A stretch of 64,000 nucleotides of DNA from Dichotomicrobium thermohalophilum (lineage in GTDB: Bacteria; Pseudomonadota; Alphaproteobacteria; Rhizobiales; Rhodomicrobiaceae), in contig NZ_QXDF01000001.1 in the NCBI RefSeq assembly GCF_003550175.1, forward strand, positions 1,822,501-1,886,500, written 5' to 3'. Under the pieces are notes generated by a model, which saw only the letters and a program-made list of their open reading frames with translations, was not told the origin of the DNA and made no database searches. Shown piece after piece: positions 33,825 through 43,561 of this stretch. How positions within the stretch are numbered: position 1 is the first letter of the stretch; every line of letters begins with the position of its first letter. The position numbers and the translations under genes are program-made.

Positions 33825-34292
33825 TTATAAAGACTTGACCGCTTCCAGCACGGCCTCGGCATGGCCGGGCACCTTCACCTTGCGCCAGGTCTTGGCAATC
33901 TTGCCGTCCTTGTCGATCAGGAAGGTCGAGCGCTCCACGCCCATGTACGTCTTGCCGTACATCTTCTTCTCGACCCAGACCCCATACGCCTGAATTGCCT
34001 GCTTCTCCTCATCCGAGGCGAGCGTCACGGTCAGATCGTGCTTGGCCTTGAACTTGTCGTGGGATTTCACCGGATCCGGCGAAACGCCGACGATCTCCGC
34101 TCCCGCCGCAGCAAACTCGTCGGCCAGAGCGCTGAAATTCACTGCCTCTTTCGTGCAGCCCGACGTGTCGTCCTTGGGATAGAAGTAGAGGACCACCGGC
34201 TTGCCCTTGAGTTCCTCGAGACTGACCGTTCCGCCGCCATCCCGAGGCAGTTCGAAACCGGGGGCAACATCACCTTCAGAGACCATCGCCAT
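33825..34292 (-). CDS. bcp: Bcp/PrxQ-type peroxiredoxin lacking the resolving cysteine
   Basis: A 155-residue thiol peroxidase. VVLYFYPKDDTSGCTKEAVNFS holds the peroxidatic Cys46 with the conserved Thr. The resolving Cys that usually follows five residues later is Val51, and no other Cys exists in the protein. It should therefore act as a one-Cys enzyme recycled by an external thiol. The start MAMVSEGD is set by AAGGAAGGC immediately upstream. It is divergent from the large AsmA-like gene, an arrangement seen in related genomes. Confidence 0.93.
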   Translation of the reverse strand: MAMVSEGDVAPGFELPRDGGGTVSLEELKGKPVVLYFYPKDDTSGCTKEAVNFSALADEFAAAGAEIVGVSPDPVKSHDKFKAKHDLTVTLASDEEKQAIQAYGVWVEKKMYGKTYMGVERSTFLIDKDGKIAKTWRKVKVPGHAEAVLEAVKSL

Positions 34293-34468
34293 GCCTTCCT
34301 TTTGACGTTTTTTGCCCTTGAAACAAATTGACAACTTTCGTGATGAAAGCTGCCGGATTGTCAAAGCCTATTCGGCGCGCCGGCGCAAGCGTCGAGCGGC
34401 CGGCAGCGACAGTTTGTTCCCGCGCGCGGGCGTAGCGGGGTCAAGTCCGTCACCACCTTGGAAGCACG

Positions 34469-37400
34469 ATGAACGACGAGCACAGGCAAGGGCGGTTCCG
34501 GCAGGCGATGAGCGTGTGCAAGGACTTGGCCGCCCCGGCCGGACGTCATCTTGCCCGCATCGACGCGAAAACCCGCGCACTTGTGCTGCGCGTGCCGGAG
34601 CCCGCGCGGATGCGCATCGGGAAGGCATGCAAACGTTGCGGTCGCCTGTCGCTGGAAGTCGTCACCGGCCTCATCGTGGTGGGCGCGGTCGCGCTGGCGC
34701 TGGTCTACGGCCGGCTCAGCCAGGGGCCGGTGTCGATGGCCTTTCTCGTCGAGCCGGTGGAAAAATCCGTCAACGGCCAGCTCCGGGGACCGAGCATCGA
34801 CATCGGCGACGCGGTCATGCGGCTGTCGGAAGGCGGCGGGATTGAGTTTCGGCTCAAGACCGTGCGCCTCTATGACCAGAGCGGCGTGGTCGTGGCCGAA
34901 GCGCCCTTCGCTTCGGTTGGACTGAGCGCACGGGCGCTGCTGACGGGTCGGCTGGCGGCCGGCAGCGTCGACCTGATCGGCCCGCGCGTCCTCCTGCATG
35001 TGGACGAAAACAACGGCATTGCATTGACGGTCGATGCGCAGTCCGGCGTTGCCCCGCCGGCCCTGAAAGCACCGGCAACCGTGACAACCTCCTCCGGCGA
35101 CGCTGCGGCAGAGAACAAGCGCACGATCGCGCTGGTCCCAGCCGTCAACCAGCTCTTCAATGATCTCGGCGCGGGCGAGGACAGCTCGTCGTATCTCAGC
35201 AGCTTTGGCATCCGTGATGCGGAATTTTTTGTTGCGCGGGCCGAGCGCGTCACGCGCTGGCAGGTGCGCGCTTTCGAGGTTGATCTGGAACGGCGCGACC
35301 GCCAGAGCGTGCTGACAGGCCGCGCCAGCGTCGGAACCAGCGCTCGGGCCTGGGACATGACCTTCGAAGTCGCCCGGCTCGACGGCTACGACAAGCTGTC
35401 GTTCGGCCTCAACGTGGAAAACCTTGTTCCCCGCGAGCTTGGAACCGAATTCGCCATGCTCTCCCCGCTGCGCAGCCTCGATGTGCCCGTAACCGCCAGC
35501 GTCAGCGCGGAAATGGCCGGCGACGGGCGGGTCACGGCTGCCGACGGCGAGTTCGTGCTCGGCGAGGGGCTGATCTATGCACCATGGAACGAGAAGGAGC
35601 CAGCGGCTATCGACAGCGGCACGCTTCGCTTCACCTACTCCGAGGAGGCCGGGCGCTTTCAGCTCCAGCCGTCGACATTGCGCTGGGGCCAGAGCCGCAT
35701 GACGCTGGTGGGAGATATTGCCGCCACACCACGTTCCGAGAACGACTCCGCGCGCGACTGGACCTATCGTTTCAGGACCAGTCAGATCGCGCTTGCCGCC
35801 GAGCAGTTCGGCCTCCCGGCCATTCCCGTGGATGGTATCCTCGCAAACGGCCAGATCATCGACGGCGGGGACCGGATCACCCTTGAACGCTTCCGCGTCC
35901 AGGCCGCCGACGCCTTCATAGACCTGAGCGGTCAGATCACGGATGCACCCGGCTCGCCAGCGGTGCGGCTTGCCGGTGAAATCAGCGCGATGCCGGTGGC
36001 GTTCCTCAAGCTGATCTGGCCGAAGTTCGTCGCGCCAGGGGCGCGTGAATGGATCGGAGAATCGATCAGCGGCGGCCGCATCACCGGTGGCCAGGTCGAT
36101 GTGGATATCCCCGGCGGTGTCCTGCACACTTTGGAAGGCGACGGCGACCTGCCCGCCGAAAGCGTCGATGTGCGCTTTGGCACCGATGACCTGGTCATCT
36201 CCTACATTGACGGAATGCCGGAAATCCGCACCGGACCGGGCACCGCCATGCTGCGTGGCCGGCGCTTCGTGTTCAACGTGCCGGACAGCGCGATCGCCCT
36301 GCCCGATCGGTCGCCCGTGGTCCTGGAGAACGCGCAATTCGTCATCGGTGACCTGCGACCCCGAGTTCCGGAGGCGGAGTTGAATTTCCGGGTGTCGGCC
36401 GAGGCCGGCGCAGCCTATCGGCTTCTGAACCATGAGCCGCTGAATTATGCCGGCGCGGTCGGCCTGGAACCCAAGGGCCTGAGCGGCCGGCTGGCCGGGG
36501 CTTTCAGCCTTGACATTCCGCTGCTGAAAGACCTGGACTTCGAAGACATGGGCATCCGCGGCCGCGCGACGCTCGAAGAGCCGAGGGCCTCCGGCTTCGC
36601 GGCCGATCTCGCGGTCAACGGTGGCAAGGTCGTATTCGACGTCAACGACAAAGCGCTGAACGCCAAGGGCGACGTCCTGGTCAACGGCGTTCCCGTGGAT
36701 GTCGACTGGCACCGCATCTTCAGTGCCCCAGAGCGGCTGCAGCCGGGTCTGCGCCTGCGGGCGGCGCTCGACGAGCAGGATCGGACGGAACTGGGCCTCG
36801 ACGTCAATCACGTGGTGCGCGGCACCGTGCCGCTGGCCCTCACGGTCAAGCAGGAGAACGGCAAACAACGTCTGCGTGTCGAAGCCGACCTGACGAATGC
36901 GGAACTTTTCTTCATCAACGTCGCCTCCCGCAAGCCGCCGGGCGAAAGCGCCCTGCTCACCTTCGACGTCGCCGAGGATGAAACCGGCCGAACCGTCCTC
37001 GAAAATGTCCGCATGGTCGGCGACGAGATCGCCATCTCGGGCACGGTCATGATCGGCGAGGACGGTCTGCCGCGCAGCTTCGACTTCCCGACCTTCTCGC
37101 CGAACCTGCTGACCCGCATGCAGGTTTCCGGCGTGCGCGATGAGCAGAACGTTTGGCGTGTCGAGGCCACCGGTGACAGCTATGACGGGCGCGAGTTCTT
37201 CCGCTCGCTCTTTTCGAAGGGCAAGCTCGCCGAGGACCAGCCAGAGCGTCCCTCGCGCGAGTGGGGTGTGGACATCACCGCCAAGATCAGCACGGTGATC
37301 GGCTATCACGACACGTCGATCACCAACCTGACGGCGCATGTCCGCAAGGATGCCGGCCGGCTGACCAAGCTCAGCGTGAATGGCCGCCTGGCTGGCGAAG

Positions 37401-38131
37401 CGCCGCTTGCCGTGCGCCTGCGTCAGGAGACGGGCGAGCCGCGGTACCTGCTCGCAGAGGCAACGGATGCCGGCGCCGCGTTCCGACTTGTGGGTCTTTA
37501 CTCGCGGATGGCCGGGGGCGAGATGTCGCTGCGCGTGAACCTCGACGGTCTGGGCGAAGCCGACCGTATCGGCACGCTCTACGCCTGGAATTTCAAGGTG
37601 CTCGGCGACGAAGTTGTCGATCAGGTCCTGTTCGGCAGCGACAACGGCATCGGCGTGCCGACCAACCGGCAGGGGCGCACCGTCAAGCGCCGCACCCAGA
37701 TCGATTTCAACACCATGCGGATCCCGTTCTCGGTCGGAAACGGCCAGTTCATCCTGCGCGATGCCATCATCAACGGTCCGCTCCTGGGCGCGACCATGCG
37801 CGGGCGGCTCGATCTCAAGCGCGATCAGATCAAGCTTTCGGGCACCTATGTCCCGATCTACGGGCTGAACGCGGCGATCAGCTCGGTCCCCATCATTGGC
37901 GATCTTCTCACCGGGCGGACCGGCGAGGGCATCTTCGGCATGACCTATGCCGTGCGCGGCGCCATGGATGACCCCGAGGTGCTGGTCAACCCGGTTTCGG
38001 CCGTTGCGCCCGGGTTCCTGCGCCAAATCTTCGAGTTCGACCAGACTCCGCCGCGCATTCTCTCTGATGAGGAGCAGCAGTCCTCGAACACCGCCGCACG
38101 CACCGGCGGCTCGCCCTCACTGACCCGCTGA
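34469..38131 (+). CDS. AsmA-like protein with DUF3971 (YhdP/TamB-type lipid transport candidate)
   Basis: 1220 residues. A cytoplasmic N-terminus of about 65 residues is followed by one anchor (LSLEVVTGLIVVGAVALALVYG). A very long beta-rich periplasmic domain comes next, with the DUF3971 pattern near the start (AFLVEPVEKSVNGQLRGPSIDIGDAVMRL). An AsmA-type C-terminal section contains INGPLLGATMRGRLDLKRDQIKLSGTYVPIYGLNAAI and IFGMTYAVRGAMDDPEVLVNPVSAVAPGFLRQIFEF. These repeating beta-groove proteins bridge the membranes and are implicated in phospholipid transfer to the outer membrane (YhdP, TamB, YdbH). The assignment to this superfamily is firm; which E. coli paralogue it replaces is not. Confidence 0.88.
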   Translation: MNDEHRQGRFRQAMSVCKDLAAPAGRHLARIDAKTRALVLRVPEPARMRIGKACKRCGRLSLEVVTGLIVVGAVALALVYGRLSQGPVSMAFLVEPVEKSVNGQLRGPSIDIGDAVMRLSEGGGIEFRLKTVRLYDQSGVVVAEAPFASVGLSARALLTGRLAAGSVDLIGPRVLLHVDENNGIALTVDAQSGVAPPALKAPATVTTSSGDAAAENKRTIALVPAVNQLFNDLGAGEDSSSYLSSFGIRDAEFFVARAERVTRWQVRAFEVDLERRDRQSVLTGRASVGTSARAWDMTFEVARLDGYDKLSFGLNVENLVPRELGTEFAMLSPLRSLDVPVTASVSAEMAGDGRVTAADGEFVLGEGLIYAPWNEKEPAAIDSGTLRFTYSEEAGRFQLQPSTLRWGQSRMTLVGDIAATPRSENDSARDWTYRFRTSQIALAAEQFGLPAIPVDGILANGQIIDGGDRITLERFRVQAADAFIDLSGQITDAPGSPAVRLAGEISAMPVAFLKLIWPKFVAPGAREWIGESISGGRITGGQVDVDIPGGVLHTLEGDGDLPAESVDVRFGTDDLVISYIDGMPEIRTGPGTAMLRGRRFVFNVPDSAIALPDRSPVVLENAQFVIGDLRPRVPEAELNFRVSAEAGAAYRLLNHEPLNYAGAVGLEPKGLSGRLAGAFSLDIPLLKDLDFEDMGIRGRATLEEPRASGFAADLAVNGGKVVFDVNDKALNAKGDVLVNGVPVDVDWHRIFSAPERLQPGLRLRAALDEQDRTELGLDVNHVVRGTVPLALTVKQENGKQRLRVEADLTNAELFFINVASRKPPGESALLTFDVAEDETGRTVLENVRMVGDEIAISGTVMIGEDGLPRSFDFPTFSPNLLTRMQVSGVRDEQNVWRVEATGDSYDGREFFRSLFSKGKLAEDQPERPSREWGVDITAKISTVIGYHDTSITNLTAHVRKDAGRLTKLSVNGRLAGEAPLAVRLRQETGEPRYLLAEATDAGAAFRLVGLYSRMAGGEMSLRVNLDGLGEADRIGTLYAWNFKVLGDEVVDQVLFGSDNGIGVPTNRQGRTVKRRTQIDFNTMRIPFSVGNGQFILRDAIINGPLLGATMRGRLDLKRDQIKLSGTYVPIYGLNAAISSVPIIGDLLTGRTGEGIFGMTYAVRGAMDDPEVLVNPVSAVAPGFLRQIFEFDQTPPRILSDEEQQSSNTAARTGGSPSLTR

Positions 38132-38142
38132 CGCGGCCTCGG

Positions 38143-38170
38143 TTGCCAGCTGGGGGCGATCTGGTATGCT
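38143..38170 (+). promoter_or_regulatory. candidate promoter for the NAGGN operon
   Basis: TTGCCA at 38143-38148 and TATGCT at 38165-38170 are 16 bp apart, about 95 bp before the asnO ATG. This is plausible for a housekeeping sigma factor. No obvious osmotic control motif was identified. Confidence 0.35.
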
Positions 38171-38263
38171 CGGGCGAGACCATGAAAGATCGTGCTGGCC
38201 TGTGCGCATTCATTGGCCGCACGCCATCGCCCACCCGAGAAGCAGCGAGCGTTACCCCCTTAC

Positions 38264-40042
38264 ATGTGCGGCATTTGCGGAGAAGTCACTTTCGACGGCA
38301 CCCCCGCCGATCTGTCCACCCTCGACAAGATGGCAACCTGCATGGCCCCCCGCGGCCCGGATGCCAGCGGCGCGGTGGCCCACAGCCATGCCGGGCTCGC
38401 GCATCGCCGCCTGAAGATCATCGACCTGAGCGAGCACGCGCGCCAGCCTATGGTCGATTCCCATCTCGGCCTGAGCATCGCCTTCAACGGCTGCATCTAC
38501 AATTACGAGGAGCTTCGCGACGAGCTTATCGCGCTGGGCTATGCGTTCTTCTCCCACAGCGACACCGAGGTGATCCTCAAGGCCTTCGCTGCTTGGGGGC
38601 CGGACTGCGTGAAGCGGTTCAACGGCATGTTCGCCTTCGCGATTCACGAGCGTGACACCGGTCGACTGTTCCTCGGGCGCGACCGGCTGGGCATCAAGCC
38701 GCTTTATTTCTCCGAGGTCCGCGGCGGGCGTACGCTGCGCTTTGCCTCGACGCTGCCGGCCTTGCTCGCGCCTGGCGACGTCGACACCAGCATCGATCCG
38801 GTCGCGCTGCATCACTACATGACTTTCCACGCCGTGGTACCACCGCCCTTCACGATGGTACGCGGCATCCGCAAGCTGCCCCCTGCCACAATCGCAATCA
38901 TCGAGCCGGACGGCACGCGCAACGACCATGTCTACTGGGCGCCGACCTTCCAGCGCGAGGCGCGCGATGCCGACATGCCGTCCTCGGCCTGGCGCGATCT
39001 GGTGCATGAGACGCTGCGTGCCGCCGTCAAGCGCCGGATGGTCGCCGATGTCCCGGTGGGTGTGCTGCTGTCGGGCGGCGTGGATTCCAGCCTGATCGTC
39101 GCGCTGCTGGCCGAGGCCGGCCAGACCGATCTCAAGACGTTCTCCATCGGCTTTGAGACGGTTGGCGGCGAGGAAGGCAATGAGTTCCGCTATTCCGACC
39201 TCGTGGCCGAACGTTACGGCACCGAACACTACAAGATCCAGGCGACCAGCGACCGGCTAATCCGCGCACTGCCCAAGGTCATTTCGGCAATGTCCGAGCC
39301 GATGGTCAGCCACGACAACGTCGGCTTCTTCCTGCTATCCGAGGAAGTGTCGCAACACGTGAAAGTCGTGCAGTCCGGCCAGGGCGCGGACGAGATCTTC
39401 GGCGGCTATCACTGGTATCAGGCGCTGACCAACAGCAACGACCCGGTGTCAGACTATGCCGCGGCCTTCTTCGACCGTGACCATGAGGATTACGAGCAGC
39501 TCATCACCCCGGACTTGGTCGATGGCGACTATAGCCGGGATTTCGTGTCCGCGCATTTCGACCTGCCAGGCGCAGACACGCCCGTCGACCGGGCGCTGCG
39601 CATCGACACGATGGTGATGCTCGCCGACGACCCGGTCAAGCGCGTCGACAACATGACCATGGCCTGGGGGCTGGAGGCGCGCGTGCCCTTCCTCGACCAT
39701 AAGGTGGTGGAACTGGCTGCGCGAATTCCCCCGGATGAAAAGCTCAAGGACGGCGGCAAGGGCGTCCTCAAGGACGTCGCGCGTACGGTCCTCCCCAGCG
39801 AGGTCATTGATCGACCGAAGGGCTATTTCCCGGTCCCGGCGCTCAAATACATTCAGGGCCCGGTTTATGATATGGTCCAGGACCTGATGCATTCGCAAAA
39901 GGCCCGGGAAAGGGGCCTTTTCCAGCAGGATTACGTCGACAGGCTGCTCGAAAATCCGGCCGACCACATTACCTCTCTGGGAGGTTCGAAGACCTGGCAG
40001 GTTGCTCTGCTGGAGTGGTGGCTGCAGGAACACGGCATTTGA
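38264..40042 (+). CDS. asnO: N-acetylglutaminylglutamine amidotransferase (asparagine synthase-like)
   Basis: A 592-residue class II glutamine amidotransferase that amidates the dipeptide to N-acetylglutaminylglutamine amide. Starting at MCGICGEV makes Cys2 the N-terminal nucleophile; longer readings from 38192 would bury it and are rejected. The glutaminase domain carries RGPDASG and HRRLKIIDLS. The synthetase domain has the P-loop VLLSGGVDSSLIVALL. Being directly followed by ngg and an M42 peptidase is the diagnostic trio of the NAGGN system, and separates it from ordinary AsnB. Confidence 0.93.
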   Translation: MCGICGEVTFDGTPADLSTLDKMATCMAPRGPDASGAVAHSHAGLAHRRLKIIDLSEHARQPMVDSHLGLSIAFNGCIYNYEELRDELIALGYAFFSHSDTEVILKAFAAWGPDCVKRFNGMFAFAIHERDTGRLFLGRDRLGIKPLYFSEVRGGRTLRFASTLPALLAPGDVDTSIDPVALHHYMTFHAVVPPPFTMVRGIRKLPPATIAIIEPDGTRNDHVYWAPTFQREARDADMPSSAWRDLVHETLRAAVKRRMVADVPVGVLLSGGVDSSLIVALLAEAGQTDLKTFSIGFETVGGEEGNEFRYSDLVAERYGTEHYKIQATSDRLIRALPKVISAMSEPMVSHDNVGFFLLSEEVSQHVKVVQSGQGADEIFGGYHWYQALTNSNDPVSDYAAAFFDRDHEDYEQLITPDLVDGDYSRDFVSAHFDLPGADTPVDRALRIDTMVMLADDPVKRVDNMTMAWGLEARVPFLDHKVVELAARIPPDEKLKDGGKGVLKDVARTVLPSEVIDRPKGYFPVPALKYIQGPVYDMVQDLMHSQKARERGLFQQDYVDRLLENPADHITSLGGSKTWQVALLEWWLQEHGI

Positions 40043-40090
40043 GATCACCGCGTTTGATTAACCCGTATCCGACAACCGAAAGGCAGGCAC

Positions 40091-41848
40091 ATGGGGGACC
40101 GTGACAAGCGCGTCAGCCCCGAGGACCTCGCCGAAATGGCCTCGCTGAAGCACTGGGGCGCGCGGCCGGAAGAGGCACAGGCCCAACTGACGACGCCGAA
40201 CGCGATCGTCGACTGCGGGTGGGGCCGGCTCATATTCGGACAGACGTTTGCCGATCTGGACCAGCTCGCGAATTCGCTGCGCGAGGAAACCGAAGGCCAG
40301 CGGGACGTGGCATTCTACGTGCGCGACCCGCATGTCGTCCTGTCGAGCGCGCCGCAGGAGCTGTTTCTCGACCCCTCGCACACCTTCCGGCTCTACCTGG
40401 GCAACGTGAAGGACGAAGCGCCAGCGCCGCCCGGCTTTCGCATCCGGGAGGCCCGCCCTGACGATGCCGATGCGATCAATACGGTCTACCAGTCTCACGG
40501 CATGGTCACGCTGCACGACGGTTTTCTCGACGAGCTGGACGCGGACAACCCCGTCACGGTGCTGGTGGCTGACGACCCCACCACGGGCGAGGTGCTCGGC
40601 GTGGTGATGGGCGTCGATCACGTCGCGGCCTTCGGCGACCCGGACAACGGGTCAAGCCTTTGGGCGCTGGGCGTCGACATGCAGGCCCCCCACCCCGGCG
40701 TTGGGCGGATGCTTGTACAGGCCCTCGCGCATCACTTCCGCGAGGCCGGACGCAGCTTCATGGACCTCTCGGTCATGTACGACAACGAGGAGGCCATCCA
40801 GCTTTACCGCAAGCTCGGCTTCGAGCAGATCCCCGTCTACTGCATCAAGCGCAAGAACCCGATCAACGAGCGCCTGTTCATGGGCCCGGCGCCGGAAGAG
40901 CAGCTCAACATCTATGCGCGGATCATTGTCGATGAGGCCCGCCGGCGCGGCATTGCCGTTGACATCGAGGATGCCGCAGCCGGGCTCTTTCATCTCTCCT
41001 TCGGAGGACGCTCGATCGCCTGCCGCGAATCCTTGAGTGACATGACCAGCGCCGTCGCCATGAGCCGCTGCATGGACAAGTCGCTCACCCAGCGGCTTCT
41101 GCGCCGAGGCGGGCTGAAAGTGCCTGAGCAGATCCGCGTGGAAAGCGACGAGGAGGCGATGAACTTCCTGCGCCGGCACGGCCGCGTGGTGGTGAAGCCC
41201 GCCGAGGGCGAACAGGGCCGCGGCGTCTATGTCGACCTCACAACCCCCGACGACGTACTTGCCGCCGTGGCCGCCGCGCGCTCGCTGTGCGAGACCGTGC
41301 TGATGGAGCAGTTCATCACCGGTCAGGACCTGCGCATCATCGTCATCGACCGACAGGTGATCGCCGCGGCAATCCGTAGACCGGCCGCTATCATGGGCAA
41401 CGGTGTACACACGATCGCCCAGCTCATCGAGAAGCAGTCGCGCCGGCGCGAAGCCGCCACGGGCGGGGAAAGCCGGATCCCGGTAGACGACGAAACCCGG
41501 CGTAGCGTTTCGGGCGCAGGCTATGACATGGATGCCGTGCTTCCTGAAGGCGAGGAACTGATCGTGCGCAAGACCGCAAACCTGCATACCGGCGGCACGA
41601 TTCACGATGTCACACCCGAGTTGCATCCGGACCTCGCCGACGCCGCATTGACCGCATCGGACATTCTCGATATGCCCGTCGTCGGGCTGGACTTTATCGT
41701 GCCGTCGCCATCCGAGCCGACCTATTTCGTGATCGAGGCGAACGAGCGTCCCGGCCTCGCCAACCACGAGCCGCAGCCAACCGCCGAGAGCTTCATCGAC
41801 TTCCTCTTCCCGCAGACCGTGACGAGAGACAGGGCCGTCCGCTCATGA
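40091..41848 (+). CDS. ngg: N-acetylglutaminylglutamine synthetase (GNAT + ATP-grasp)
   Basis: A 585-residue fusion. The GNAT acetyltransferase domain spans about residues 115-265 and contains GVDMQAPHPGVGRMLVQALAHHFREAG and YRKLGFEQIPVY. The C-terminal half is an ATP-grasp ligase (RVVVKPAEGEQGRGVYVDL, LMEQFITGQDLRIIVI, VIEANERPGLANHEPQPTAESFIDFLFP). Together these acetylate glutamine and join it to a second glutamine. The gene overlaps the downstream peptidase by four bases and is 48 bp after asnO, which supports one operon. Confidence 0.94.
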   Translation: MGDRDKRVSPEDLAEMASLKHWGARPEEAQAQLTTPNAIVDCGWGRLIFGQTFADLDQLANSLREETEGQRDVAFYVRDPHVVLSSAPQELFLDPSHTFRLYLGNVKDEAPAPPGFRIREARPDDADAINTVYQSHGMVTLHDGFLDELDADNPVTVLVADDPTTGEVLGVVMGVDHVAAFGDPDNGSSLWALGVDMQAPHPGVGRMLVQALAHHFREAGRSFMDLSVMYDNEEAIQLYRKLGFEQIPVYCIKRKNPINERLFMGPAPEEQLNIYARIIVDEARRRGIAVDIEDAAAGLFHLSFGGRSIACRESLSDMTSAVAMSRCMDKSLTQRLLRRGGLKVPEQIRVESDEEAMNFLRRHGRVVVKPAEGEQGRGVYVDLTTPDDVLAAVAAARSLCETVLMEQFITGQDLRIIVIDRQVIAAAIRRPAAIMGNGVHTIAQLIEKQSRRREAATGGESRIPVDDETRRSVSGAGYDMDAVLPEGEELIVRKTANLHTGGTIHDVTPELHPDLADAALTASDILDMPVVGLDFIVPSPSEPTYFVIEANERPGLANHEPQPTAESFIDFLFPQTVTRDRAVRS

Positions 41849-43131
41849 GCCGCATCCGCGACCTGAAAATGGACACCGGCTATCTGCTGAGCACGCTGAA
41901 GACCCTGCTCAACATTCCGAGTCCGACAGGCATGACGGATCTTGCGGTGGGCTTCGTTTGCAGCGAGCTGACCAAGCTCGACATCCCCTACGAGCTGACG
42001 CGGCGCGGCGCGATCCGTGCGAACTTGCCGGGCGCCCGCACGTCGCCGGACCGCTCGGTCTCGACGCATCTCGACACGCTCGGCGCGATCGTGAAGCGCA
42101 TCAAGCCCTCCGGCCGGCTGGAGATTTCCCCGGTCGGCCACTGGTCCGCGCGATTTGCCGAGGGCGCGCGCGTCACGGTCTTCATGGATGAGGCGCGCAA
42201 GCTGCGCGGGACCATTCTGCCGCTCAAGGCATCGGGGCACACCTACGGTGACGAGGTCGATGAACTGCCCATCTCATGGTCGAATGTCGAAGTGCGCCTG
42301 GACGAGCGCATCGAAAACGCGCAGGACACCATGGCGCTCGGCGTCAATGTCGGCGACATCATCGCGGTCGACTCGAACCCGCAATTCGAAGGCAACGGCT
42401 TTATCAATGCCCGTCATCTGGACGATAAGGCAGGCGTGGCGGCCGTCCTGACGGCGGCCAAGGCCATTCAGGAAGCCGGGCTGACCGTTCCCCTCGACTG
42501 CCATCTGCTTTTCACGATCTCGGAAGAAGTGGGTGTGGGTGCCTCGCACATCCTGCACGGCGATGTCGCGGAGATGGTCTCGGTCGACAACGGCACGATC
42601 GCGCCGGAGCAGAACACCTCCGAATATGGCGTGACGGTCGCCATGCAGGATTCGAGCGGGCCCTTCGACTGGCACCTCACGCGCAGCCTCCTGCATCTGT
42701 GCCAGCGCTTCAACATCGAGCACACGCGCGACGTGTTCAATCACTACCGAAGCGACGCGGCAGCTGCCATGGAGGCCGGCAACGACATGCGCGCCGCGCT
42801 CATCTGCTTCGCGCTCGATGCCTCGCACGGCTACGAGCGCACGCATGTCGACTCGCTGATCGCGTTGGCCCGCCTCGTCAGCGTTTATATGCAGAGCCCG
42901 CGCCTGTTCGAGCGCGACGAAGAGGCGCTCGGCCCCATGGGCGACCTACCTGCCAGCGAATACGAGCGCATCGACGAGGGACCGGAGGCGCGCGGCGTTG
43001 ACACGTCCGGCGCAGCGCACGGTAAGATCCCGGCCCGCGAACCCGCCGAAATGGCCGAGGCGCACGCCAAGACCTATGCCACCACGGACGCGGCGCCGGC
43101 GACGGGCAAAGACGGTGGCCGGCTCGACTAG
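41845..43131 (+). CDS. M42-family peptidase of the NAGGN osmoprotectant cluster
   Basis: A 428-residue metallopeptidase of the M42/M20-like fold. Metal-binding and catalytic segments are visible: VSTHLDTLGAIVKRI, FINARHLDDKAGVAAVLTAAK, FTISEEVGVGASH, and FNHYRSDAAAAMEAGNDMRAALICFALDASHGYERTH. This third member of the NAGGN trio is always linked to asnO and ngg; its role in making or degrading the solute is not settled. The C-terminal 60 residues are a low-complexity extension. Start ATG overlaps the ngg stop (ATGA). Confidence 0.9.
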   Translation: MSRIRDLKMDTGYLLSTLKTLLNIPSPTGMTDLAVGFVCSELTKLDIPYELTRRGAIRANLPGARTSPDRSVSTHLDTLGAIVKRIKPSGRLEISPVGHWSARFAEGARVTVFMDEARKLRGTILPLKASGHTYGDEVDELPISWSNVEVRLDERIENAQDTMALGVNVGDIIAVDSNPQFEGNGFINARHLDDKAGVAAVLTAAKAIQEAGLTVPLDCHLLFTISEEVGVGASHILHGDVAEMVSVDNGTIAPEQNTSEYGVTVAMQDSSGPFDWHLTRSLLHLCQRFNIEHTRDVFNHYRSDAAAAMEAGNDMRAALICFALDASHGYERTHVDSLIALARLVSVYMQSPRLFERDEEALGPMGDLPASEYERIDEGPEARGVDTSGAAHGKIPAREPAEMAEAHAKTYATTDAAPATGKDGGRLD

Positions 43132-43136
43132 GCGCG

Positions 43137-43550
43137 TCAGTGCTCGTCCGCGCAAAGCGCATGATCCGAGAGCGCCTGGAGCACATAACAGTCCCGCACC
43201 CGCTTGGCCGTGCAGCCCTCGGCGATCCGCGCCAACTCGCGCTCTAGCCCCTGCAACTTGGCAATCCGCTCGCGCAATGCGGAAAGCTGCTGCCTGACCA
43301 CGCGGTCGGCCTCCGCGCATGAGCGGTCAGGCGAGGCGCTCAGCGCGATCAGGTCGCGGATCGACTCCAATGGCAGCCCGAGTTCGCGGGCATGGCGGAT
43401 AAAACGCAGGCGCTCGGCATGGCCTTTGGAATAGCGCCGCTGATTGCCCGCCGTGCGCGCCGGTGCGTCGATCAGGCCAATCTGCTCGTAATAGCGGATG
43501 GTGGGCACCTTCACGCCCGTCTCCTGCGCCAGCGCGCCGATCGAAAACAT
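43137..43550 (-). CDS. MerR-family metal sensor
   Basis: A 137-residue activator. The winged helix-turn-helix begins MFSIGALAQETGVKVPTIRYYEQIGLIDAP, then RTAGNQRRYSKGHAERLRFIRHARELG. The dimer helix and metal site carry Cys78, Cys113, Cys121 and Cys133. C113-x7-C121 is the MerR-family metal loop, and Cys (not Ser) at 78 points to divalent ions such as Zn, Cd, Pb or Co rather than Cu(I). It faces the CDF transporter across a perfect operator, so it most likely induces that gene. A longer frame to 43748 would run through the operator and is rejected. Confidence 0.93.
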   Translation of the reverse strand: MFSIGALAQETGVKVPTIRYYEQIGLIDAPARTAGNQRRYSKGHAERLRFIRHARELGLPLESIRDLIALSASPDRSCAEADRVVRQQLSALRERIAKLQGLERELARIAEGCTAKRVRDCYVLQALSDHALCADEH

Positions 43551-43561
43551 GGCCAACCCTC

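Noticed and set aside
34361-38026. 1221-codon open frame on the minus strand opposite the AsmA-like gene
   Set aside because: It is a shadow of the GC-rich plus-strand gene: it lacks any recognisable motif and is full of His, Arg and Asp as expected from antisense codons, while the plus frame has clear DUF3971/AsmA features.
38192-38263. 24-codon N-terminal extension of asnO
   Set aside because: The catalytic Cys must be exposed right after the initiator Met, which requires the start at MCGICG (38264).
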